Source: Ahrensia sp. (GTDB lineage Bacteria; Pseudomonadota; Alphaproteobacteria; Rhizobiales; Rhizobiaceae). From it: 14,181 nt of DNA. Each line of letters starts with the position of its first letter. The stretch's first letter is position 1. Shown piece by piece: positions 1 to 5,458 of this stretch. Made by a program: the position numbers and the translations under genes. The notes under the pieces were generated by a model. The model did no database searches and was not told the DNA's origin. It was given only the letters and a program-made list of their open reading frames with translations. The stretch covers positions 784 to 14,964 of the forward strand of contig JAHEJF010000012.1 in assembly GCA_024639025.1 (NCBI GenBank), in the 5' to 3' direction.

Positions 1-238
1 TATGCAATCAGGTCGATCTGTCCATTAGGCGTTGATGGGGAACACAATGAATGAAGGCGCGATGAAGGGTGTGCTTGTGACGACATCGAACTTCGGCCCA
101 GATGCATATGAATTTGCACAAGGTAAGCCTATAACTCTGGTCAGTGGAGCCGGGTTGCTTTCTATGTTGGCTAACACTGGATACAAGGCCCGCATAGACC
201 TTAAGGAAGCCAAAGCTCTCTTGAAAGAACAAGAGTGA
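1..238 (+). pseudogene. Mrr-family restriction endonuclease, C-terminal remnant (frameshifted, cut by window edge)
   Basis: The open stretch from position 32 encodes about 68 residues containing NEGAMKGVLVTTSNFGPDAY and then GKPITLVSG, GLLSML and ARIDLKEAKALL. This is the recognisable end of the Mrr_cat restriction endonuclease domain (family knowledge), which cleaves DNA, often modified DNA. Upstream, the reading frame through positions 3-32 gives NQVDLSIRR, which matches what should precede LMGNTMNEG in this family, but the two parts lie in different frames. Adding one T at about position 32 would join them as IRR-LMG. The frame of the downstream part has a TAG at 26-28, and the upstream frame hits TGA at 33-35. 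The gene therefore appears inactivated by a single-base deletion, unless this is a sequencing error. The start of the gene lies outside the window. A short protein starting at the TTG (32) or at ATG 35 or 47 is formally possible but would lack most of the catalytic fold. Confidence 0.72.
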
Positions 239-363
239 CCGAAAGTTAAAGAATGCATTTGAGCGCTTGGTAATTAAGTGCGAAATACCGAACACTTTGA
301 CCTATGTTTTTCGTACTAGTTACGTACTCATAAATCGCAAATTTGCTAAATCATTGAAATCAT

Positions 364-409
364 TGGCGCACCCGACAGGATTCGAACCTGTGACCTCTGC
401 CTTCGGAGG
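364..409 (-). other. tRNA-Arg(CCG) 3'-half fragment, putative attachment site
   Basis: Read on the minus strand, this segment has an anticodon region with TCCGAA (anticodon CCG), the variable loop AGGTC, a complete T-arm (ACAGG-TTCGAAT-CCTGT), the 3' acceptor strand CGGGTGC, the discriminator G and an encoded CCA. No D-arm and no matching acceptor strand (GCACCCG) lie in the following bases (410-480), and the anticodon loop is one base short, so this is not a complete tRNA. Integrative elements commonly recombine at the 3' half of tRNA genes from the anticodon loop onward, leaving exactly such a fragment as attL or attR. The anticodon assignment is by comparison with remembered alphaproteobacterial tRNA-Arg sequences. 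The partner tRNA copy is not in the window. Confidence 0.75.
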
Positions 410-891
410 CACATTGTAATCTAATGAATTCAATGGCTTATAGTGAGCACTGCCTTTATGAGGCAGCGTTCGTGTGAATTTATCATATTGAAAACATGAG
501 AAAAAATCGAGTAACTCCAATGATAACGATTTGTGAGTCTAAAGTGAGACAAAAGTCGCTTTGACGACCGCTATCGAAGGTAATTCAGACGTCACCGGCT
601 CATTCCGCGGAGTCCGTTTCGTGCCACTTCAAGACGATTTAGCATTCGCAATCCAAGGTCCGCTATGCGGACAAAGCTGCTGTTGAACGACCACCCATTT
701 GAATGATATCGAAACACTAACTCAGCTATTCGAAGAGAATAGTTTTTGGCAAGTCCGGCAAGTATGATTGGCACCAAAATCAGCAAAATTCCATCAGAGC
801 AGAAAACTGGTACGGCACAGTGGCAGTGCTACATCGCCTGATTTTGATCCTACCGCATTGACAAAGCGCTCGCCCAACGCAATTTGCTATC
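410..891. other. Intergenic region without a recognisable gene
   Basis: No open reading frame here resembles a known protein; the short ones have no family motifs. Two small perfect hairpins can be seen: CTGCCT-TTATG-AGGCAG at 450-466 and GTCCGC-TAT-GCGGAC at 658-672. A TTGACA hexamer lies at 858-863, but no well-spaced -10 box could be assigned before the dehydrogenase start at 892. The region next to the tRNA scar may be the edge of an integrated element. Confidence 0.5.
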
Positions 892-1869
892 ATGAAGATC
901 ACGATTCTGGACGATTATTTCGACACACTACGCACACTGTCGTGCTTCGAAAAGCTTGGTGGCCACGATGTTACGGTTTGGACTGACCATATTCAGGCAA
1001 CTGAAGGTCTCGCCGAACGGCTCTCCGAAACCGAAGTGTTGGTTTTATTTCGCGAACGCACCAAAATTGGCGCTGATCTATTGGCACGATTGCCAAATCT
1101 GAAAATGATCAGCCAGCGTAGCGTATATCCACATATCGACGTGCCGGCATGCACCAAAAATGGTGTACTTCTATGTTCGAACCAGCACAAGGGCACACCT
1201 TCTTATGCGGCCTCTGAGCTAACATTTGGATTGTTGTTGGCAGCCATGCGCCAGATCCCCCAGCAGATGGAAGCCTTGAAGAATGGGCAGTGGCAGATTG
1301 GTGTCGGGCATACTGTTCGCGACAAGATGCTTGGCATTTGGAGCTATGGACGGATCGGCAAAGCGGTTGCGGATTATGCTTCTGCTTTTGGAATGAGAGT
1401 GCAGGTTTGGGGCTCAGACGCTTCATGCGCACGGGCATTAGCCGATGGTCATATTCGCGCGGAAAGCAGAGAGGCATTTTTTGAGACAAGCGATGTGATT
1501 TCACTCCATATTCGGCTTTACCCTGAAACCAAAGGCGTTGTAACAGCCCGGGATCTCGCGCGGATGAAACCAGATTCTTTGCTCATCAACACCAGCCGTG
1601 CCGGTTTGATCGAACCAGATGCATTGGTTGACGCCTTGCAAAATGGTCGGCCCGGAATGGCAGCCATCGATGTGTACGAAAACGAGCCAGTTCTGAACGC
1701 CGATCACCCGCTCTTGCACATGGACAATGTCGTGTGCACACCGCATATCGGATATGTGAGCAAAGAGGAGTATGATCTGCAATTTGGTGACATATTCGAT
1801 CAAATCGTCGCCTATTGTGCAGGTGATCCAATTCACATGATCAACCCGGAAGTCTGGCCCAATCATTAA
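892..1869 (+). CDS. D-2-hydroxyacid dehydrogenase family protein (NAD-dependent)
   Basis: This 325-aa protein belongs to the D-isomer-specific 2-hydroxyacid dehydrogenase family (SerA/PdxB/glyoxylate reductase type), which interconverts 2-hydroxy acids and 2-keto acids with NAD(P)H in the cytoplasm. Residues 1-100 form the substrate-binding half. The Rossmann NAD-binding segment is near residues 147-160 ([14 protein letters not shown]), where the usual LG-I-G-LG is changed to WSYGRIG. The catalytic triad typical of the family is intact: Arg236 in INTSRAG, Glu265 in YENEP and His285 in TPHIG. The start MKITILDDY is a typical family N-terminus, although no clear ribosome-binding site precedes it. 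The gene stands alone with a 95-bp gap to the next possible ORF. The substrate cannot be read from the sequence; proximity to the tricarboxylate genes could mean a hydroxy-acid intermediate, but that is a guess. Confidence 0.88.
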   Translation: MKITILDDYFDTLRTLSCFEKLGGHDVTVWTDHIQATEGLAERLSETEVLVLFRERTKIGADLLARLPNLKMISQRSVYPHIDVPACTKNGVLLCSNQHKGTPSYAASELTFGLLLAAMRQIPQQMEALKNGQWQIGVGHTVRDKMLGIWSYGRIGKAVADYASAFGMRVQVWGSDASCARALADGHIRAESREAFFETSDVISLHIRLYPETKGVVTARDLARMKPDSLLINTSRAGLIEPDALVDALQNGRPGMAAIDVYENEPVLNADHPLLHMDNVVCTPHIGYVSKEEYDLQFGDIFDQIVAYCAGDPIHMINPEVWPNH

Positions 1870-1943
1870 GGCATATATCCATGTCAGAATGCATGGCTGC
1901 TATAAAGACATGGCATTTCACTTTCGCAGCGTTTCCGACTATT

Positions 1944-1963
1944 TTGTATCCGAAAGGATACAA
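1944..1963. promoter_or_regulatory. Palindrome matching the gntR/tcuA operator (TTGTATCC-GAAA-GGATACAA)
   Basis: A perfect 8-bp inverted repeat with a 4-base centre. Both arms are identical to those of the palindrome at 10502-10521 in the gntR/tcuA gap, so this is a strong candidate for a second binding site of the same FCD-GntR regulator. It ends two bases before the ATG at 1966. In RNA the same bases could form an 8-bp stem closed by a GAAA (GNRA) tetraloop, with the purine-rich AAAGGA, a possible Shine-Dalgarno, partly inside the stem. Operator and RNA-hairpin roles are not exclusive, and neither is proven. Confidence 0.6.
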
Positions 1964-1965
1964 TT

Positions 1966-2106
1966 ATGAAAACCGCAAAATTTTTCTCACGAATCCGCGC
2001 AGCTCAGAACCTGTCAAACGCATTTGCAAATGGCCGGACACCGCGCAGTTCTGACCTGGATACCCTGGGCCTGCCCGATAGCTGCAAGTCAAGCTTCAAA
2101 CGCTGA
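1966..2106 (+). CDS. Possible small protein, 46 aa, function unknown
   Basis: An ATG-initiated ORF of 46 codons, beginning MKTAKFFSRIRAAQNLSNAF and ending in a TGA that overlaps the 3' end of the convergent histidine kinase gene by 11 bp. AAAGGA lies 7 bases before the start. It is basic, with an NG-R-TP-RSSDLDTLGLP segment. That pattern (GR.P...DL..LG) recalls DUF1127-like short proteins of Rhodobacterales, but I cannot confirm the match. It lies immediately after an operator-like palindrome, which argues for a regulated gene, although a -10 box inside that palindrome would leave no room for a leader. It may also be chance coding. Confidence 0.35.
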   Translation: MKTAKFFSRIRAAQNLSNAFANGRTPRSSDLDTLGLPDSCKSSFKR

Positions 2107-3490
2107 TAGAACTGCGCTTTCTAGGCAAGATGATCGAGATCGTCTTGCCGGATGTTTCCGGCCCACCATCATTGGATCGAACAATCAAGTTCCCGCCATG
2201 GGATTTGGCAACATCTTTGGCGAGCGAGAGCCCCAAACCGCTGCCCGAATTGGTCTCTTCGCCCGTAGAAAATGGCTGAGACAGTGCAATCAACGTGTCT
2301 TCGTCTAACGGCTCGCCATCGTCTGTTACCCCAATTTCTATGATTTGATCCTCTGGATTGATAGTTAGGCCCACACTGATTTTGCTGTCACAACTGTTGT
2401 GGCGAACCGCATTGTCGACAAGATTCACAATTGCTTCACGCAGTAAAATCTCATGGCCATGATAAGGTAGAGTCTCGATGTCCATATCGAGAGATATCTC
2501 CTGACCCTTTTCCAGCGCTGATGCCGCAATTGTCTGAGCGGCATGTGCAACAATTTTGCACAAATCAATATCCTTCATGTTTTCGGTACTCAGCGCATGC
2601 GCACTGGCGCTCGATAGCATTTGATTGATCATTTTGCCGGTATCATCGCTTGTGCTCACGATCTCGTTCAGCGCCAACTTCAAGTCCGGTTTCTCGTCGG
2701 ACGCCAGAGCGGCTTGAGCTTGCACCTTGATTGCTGCAACCGGGTTTCTGAGCTGGTGCGCGGCATTGCCGATAAACTGCTCGCGGTTTTGTTTGGAGCG
2801 GGCCACACGCTTAAACAGCTCATTCATCGCGACTACAATGCCCGACAGCTCAACCGGCATCGCACGTTTGATGGGGGCAAGATCCTGCGATGTGCGATTA
2901 TCGATTGCCTCTTGCAGCTCACTTATGGGACGTAAACCTCGGCTGACAGCGAACCACACAATCGCGCCAGCAGCCAGTACTACGGCGAACAGACGCAGCA
3001 GCGATCGCCCGAACAATGATATGGTCAGTTGATCGCGCGTGCTCGTATTCTGCCAGGTAGTGATGGTGGCCCAACCGTTGAGCAAACCGCCCGAGAGAAA
3101 TTGGCGCACTGCGGTCACACGCACTTGTCGCCCATTGTACTCGCCATCATAAAATATTGGGGTTTCATCTTGGAGTTCCATACCTTCCGGTATTCGGGGG
3201 TAACCAGAATAGCCGGTAACGAATGCACCGCGAGGTCCCGTGACATAGTAGAAGAATTCGTCGCCAAGGTTCTCGGTCAATATCTCGAGCGTGTTTTCGG
3301 CCAAAAGCGATCCGCTGGATGCAACGATGTTTTCCGAAAGCGTCAGCATCGCCGCGAGTAACGTGCGGTCATGCAGATCCTTGGAGACACGCTGTGCCGA
3401 ATAGAAAGTTTCCAGCGACACAATTGCAGCGACGGCTGTCAAAGGTATCAGTAGCCAAATGAGCAGGCGTGTTCGGATTGAGTTCATCAT
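2096..3490 (-). CDS. tctE: Sensor histidine kinase, TctE-type, of a tricarboxylate two-component system
   Basis: About 464 aa from the ATG at 3490. A membrane segment at roughly residues 9-25 and another at 163-183 enclose a periplasmic sensing part of about 135 residues, like the 2CSK_N domain of TctE kinases. A HAMP-like linker follows (about 183-235). The H-box has the phosphorylated His245 in AAHQLRNP, the N-box is NLVDNA (356-361), the F-box is in SQPFSTG, and the G2 box is GSGLGL (416-421). The protein would sense an external tricarboxylate at the inner membrane and phosphorylate the regulator encoded just upstream. Its ATG overlaps the regulator's TGA (ATGA at 3490-3487), so the two are translationally coupled; an ORF extension to a TTG at 3505 exists but is less likely. 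The name rests on the neighbouring tctC-tctAB genes plus the fold; ligand specificity is not visible. Confidence 0.88.
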   Translation of the reverse strand: MMNSIRTRLLIWLLIPLTAVAAIVSLETFYSAQRVSKDLHDRTLLAAMLTLSENIVASSGSLLAENTLEILTENLGDEFFYYVTGPRGAFVTGYSGYPRIPEGMELQDETPIFYDGEYNGRQVRVTAVRQFLSGGLLNGWATITTWQNTSTRDQLTISLFGRSLLRLFAVVLAAGAIVWFAVSRGLRPISELQEAIDNRTSQDLAPIKRAMPVELSGIVVAMNELFKRVARSKQNREQFIGNAAHQLRNPVAAIKVQAQAALASDEKPDLKLALNEIVSTSDDTGKMINQMLSSASAHALSTENMKDIDLCKIVAHAAQTIAASALEKGQEISLDMDIETLPYHGHEILLREAIVNLVDNAVRHNSCDSKISVGLTINPEDQIIEIGVTDDGEPLDEDTLIALSQPFSTGEETNSGSGLGLSLAKDVAKSHGGNLIVRSNDGGPETSGKTISIILPRKRSSISV

Positions 3491-4152
3491 ATTGCCCTGA
3501 AACAATAGCCTAGACCGCGGACTGTTTTGATTTCCGTTTCCGAACTGGTCAGTTTCTTGCGCAAGCGGTGAACATAAAGCTCCACAGTGCTGTCTTCGAC
3601 ATCAGCACCCGTCCCGTAAAGATGATCGAGAATTTGCGCCTTCGACACAACGCCGCCTCTGGAGTTCATCAAGATTTCAAACAGCGCATACTCTCTTCTG
3701 GGTAGGTCAACGAGGTCGCCATCGAGAGAAATTTGCTTGGCGGTTGGATCAAACTCAATCTTACCCAAATGAAGTTTCGGTAGAATATCCTTGCCAGCCC
3801 TGCGAAGCAGCGCGCGAGCGCGTGCCAAAAGCTCCGCCAGCTCAAAGGGCTTTGTCAGATAATCATCTGCCCCCAGGTCCAAACCCTCAACCTTATCACC
3901 GAGCCCGTCTCGCGCGGTCAACATCATGATGGGTGTTTGTGTCGCAGCTTCGCGCAGATCGCTGAGTATCTCTAAACCAGAGCGTCCGGGCAGATTGACA
4001 TCCAGGATAATAAGATCATGGCTCTCGGTGTTCAGAAATTCGACCGCACCAGCACCCTCGTGCAAAAGATCCACGCCGTGTCCTTCTGCCTGAAACGCCT
4101 TTGCGATGCCCTGCGCCAGTGGCTTGTTATCTTCTACGACCGCGATACGCAC
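3487..4152 (-). CDS. tctD: Response regulator, OmpR/PhoB family, TctD-type
   Basis: This 221-aa two-domain regulator has a receiver domain (about 1-115) with the acidic pair Glu7-Asp8, phosphoacceptor Asp51 (ILDVNLPGRSG), Thr79 and Lys101 all in place. A winged-helix DNA-binding domain (about 126-221) follows, with LPRREYALFEIL, the recognition-helix region VELYVHRLRKKL and the wing VRGLGYCF. It is first in a two-gene operon with the tctE-like kinase, which overlaps it by 4 bp, and it is divergent from tctC with a 142-bp shared upstream region. TctD regulators activate tricarboxylate transporter genes, so control of tctC-tctAB-prpF from that region is the natural inference. Confidence 0.92.
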   Translation of the reverse strand: MRIAVVEDNKPLAQGIAKAFQAEGHGVDLLHEGAGAVEFLNTESHDLIILDVNLPGRSGLEILSDLREAATQTPIMMLTARDGLGDKVEGLDLGADDYLTKPFELAELLARARALLRRAGKDILPKLHLGKIEFDPTAKQISLDGDLVDLPRREYALFEILMNSRGGVVSKAQILDHLYGTGADVEDSTVELYVHRLRKKLTSSETEIKTVRGLGYCFRAI

Positions 4153-4171
4153 ATTATTCTCACATCAGATT

Positions 4172-4188
4172 TGAAAGCTGGATGAAAG
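4172..4188 (+). promoter_or_regulatory. Candidate TctD binding site: TGAAAG direct repeat, 11-bp phase
   Basis: TGAAAG occurs at 4172-4177 and again at 4183-4188, with starts 11 bp apart, in the gap between the divergent tctD and tctC genes. OmpR/PhoB-type regulators often bind tandem half-sites with about one helical turn spacing. The match rests on two 6-base repeats only, so it is a weak prediction. No convincing -35/-10 pair was assigned nearby. Confidence 0.3.
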
Positions 4189-4241
4189 GTTCAACGGGTA
4201 AACCATTGGATGTCAATACAGCATTTTTGGGAGGAGATGCT

Positions 4242-4298
4242 ATGCCGATGAATTATCATCTGGTCTTCTCCTTTGCACAATCCGGGAGGAAATCATGA
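4242..4298 (+). CDS. Possible 18-aa leader ORF before tctC
   Basis: The ORF encodes MPMNYHLVFSFAQSGRKS. It has a strong Shine-Dalgarno (GGGAGGAG at 4229-4236, five bases before the ATG), and its TGA overlaps the tctC ATG as ATGA (4295-4298). The tctC ribosome-binding site GGAGGA (4285-4290) lies inside this ORF. The arrangement suggests translational coupling or leader-peptide control of the binding-protein gene. There is no run of one amino acid that would point to classical attenuation. Such a short ORF could be chance, but the good ribosome site and exact overlap favour it. Confidence 0.42.
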   Translation: MPMNYHLVFSFAQSGRKS

Positions 4299-5392
4299 CT
4301 AAAATCAAATCAATAGCAACCGCGCTGGCGGCTGGCACGATCGCGATGTCCATGGGATTTGCAGCCCATGCCGACTCACATGCAGTCGACATGTCAGGCA
4401 AGACAGTAACTTGGACAATCCCCTTTTCTGAGACAGGTGGATCAGCCAAATGGGCCAACTTCTTTGCACCGCTTTTGTCAGAAGCATTGCCTGGCGAACC
4501 AACAGTTGTCGTAAAATTCATGCCTGGTGCTGGATCAACCAAAGGCGCTAACTGGTTCCAAACCCAAAAAGATGGCGGCGGGGAAATCATGTTTGGCACA
4601 TCCGGATCGACACAGTTCCCCTATCTGCTGGGTGATCCACGTGTTCGCTACGAGTACAAGGACTGGGTTCCAGTTATGGCATCGGGCACCGGCGGGGTTG
4701 CCTATTTGAACAAGGAAGACGGCGCGAAATTTGATGGCTCTGCCAACGGACTGAAAGACAGCAAGTTCATTTATGGCGCACAGGGCGCAACAAGCTTGGA
4801 CCTGGTTGCACTTCTGGCCTGGGAGATGCTTGGCATGGACGTGGAGCCGGTGTTTGGTATCAAGGGTCGCGGTGACGGACGCCTGATGTTTGAGCGCGGT
4901 GAAGCCAATATCGACTATCAAACATCTTCAGGTTATCTCGGTGGGTCAATGCCGATGGTTGAAGCTGGTGACGCAGTTCCAATGATGAGCTGGGGTGCTC
5001 TGGATGACGATGGCAATATTGTACGAGATCCGACATTCCCTGACATGCCAACATTCAAGGAAGTGTGTGAAGCGACAGATGGTTGCGAAACTTCTGGTGC
5101 AGCATGGGAAGCTTGGAAAGCCTTCTTCGTGGCCGGTTTCCCGTCACAAAAAATCGCATTCCTTCCAGCTGGGATCGACCAAAGCGTGGTGGACACGGTA
5201 GTGGCCGGCTTTGAAGCTGTTCGCTCTCGTTCTGACTTTGCGGAGATCTCGTCCAAGCGCGTGGGTAAATACCCAATGTTTGTAGGCGCTGGCGCGGCAA
5301 AAGCAGCCGAAGAAGCCACGACGATCTCAGCTGAAGCCAAGGGCTTTGTGGTCAACTGGCTCTCAGAGGCCTACGGCGTCGAGCTCAAATAA
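4295..5392 (+). CDS. tctC: Tripartite tricarboxylate transporter substrate-binding protein, TctC/Bug family
   Basis: This 365-aa protein has a clear signal peptide (Lys-rich start, hydrophobic core, cleavage likely after AHA near residue 26). It is the periplasmic component that captures the carboxylate and delivers it to the permease. Family features include the beta-strand opening VTWTIPFSETGGS (residues 38-50), where Bug proteins contact the carboxylate, and the MPGAGSTKGANW loop (76-87). It is longer than the usual 320 or so residues because of an insertion around 230-270 that contains Cys258 and Cys264, which could form a periplasmic disulfide. The Shine-Dalgarno GGAGGA sits five bases before the ATG. 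The fused permease gene follows after a stem-loop, as expected for a TTT operon. The substrate is unknown; a tricarboxylate is inferred from context. Confidence 0.9.
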   Translation: MTKIKSIATALAAGTIAMSMGFAAHADSHAVDMSGKTVTWTIPFSETGGSAKWANFFAPLLSEALPGEPTVVVKFMPGAGSTKGANWFQTQKDGGGEIMFGTSGSTQFPYLLGDPRVRYEYKDWVPVMASGTGGVAYLNKEDGAKFDGSANGLKDSKFIYGAQGATSLDLVALLAWEMLGMDVEPVFGIKGRGDGRLMFERGEANIDYQTSSGYLGGSMPMVEAGDAVPMMSWGALDDDGNIVRDPTFPDMPTFKEVCEATDGCETSGAAWEAWKAFFVAGFPSQKIAFLPAGIDQSVVDTVVAGFEAVRSRSDFAEISSKRVGKYPMFVGAGAAKAAEEATTISAEAKGFVVNWLSEAYGVELK

Positions 5393-5406
5393 GACGCCCA
5401 ATCAAT

Positions 5407-5428
5407 GCTGCGCCCCATGGGGCGCGGC
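5407..5428 (+). promoter_or_regulatory. Intercistronic stem-loop between tctC and tctAB
   Basis: GCGCCCC-AT-GGGGCGC (5410-5425) is a perfect inverted repeat. With one T-G wobble and a further GC pair on each side it extends to a 10-bp stem at 5407-5428. No T-run follows, so it is not a classical terminator. GC-rich hairpins just after the binding-protein gene of a transporter operon often protect the upstream mRNA or reduce readthrough, giving more binding protein than permease. Confidence 0.5.
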
Positions 5429-5458
5429 TATAACAGCAAAAAATTGAGGGAGACGCCG

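Noticed and set aside
179..186. A GGATACAA half-site inside the mrr remnant.
   Set aside because: A single 8-base match without the opposite arm is expected by chance in a window of this size.
364..480. A complete tRNA-Arg interrupted by an intron.
   Set aside because: The 5' half and its acceptor strand are not found in the following sequence, and no group I intron features are visible.
320..520. A 66-codon minus-strand ORF containing EVTGSNPVGCA.
   Set aside because: That peptide is the usual false translation of a tRNA T-arm and acceptor stem; the DNA is the tRNA-Arg fragment.
592..786. A 64-codon minus-strand ORF in the dehydrogenase upstream region.
   Set aside because: No family motif and no convincing ribosome site; it reads as chance coding.
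2043..2117. A 10-bp inverted repeat (GCGCAGTTCT / AGAACTGCGC) with a 55-bp spacer.
   Set aside because: Large loop, located over the 3' end of the kinase gene and the small ORF; no known role, and it could be chance.
2124..2149. A terminator-like stem (GGCAAGATGA / TCGTCTTGCC) for plus-strand transcripts.
   Set aside because: It lies in the kinase coding sequence and lacks a T-run.
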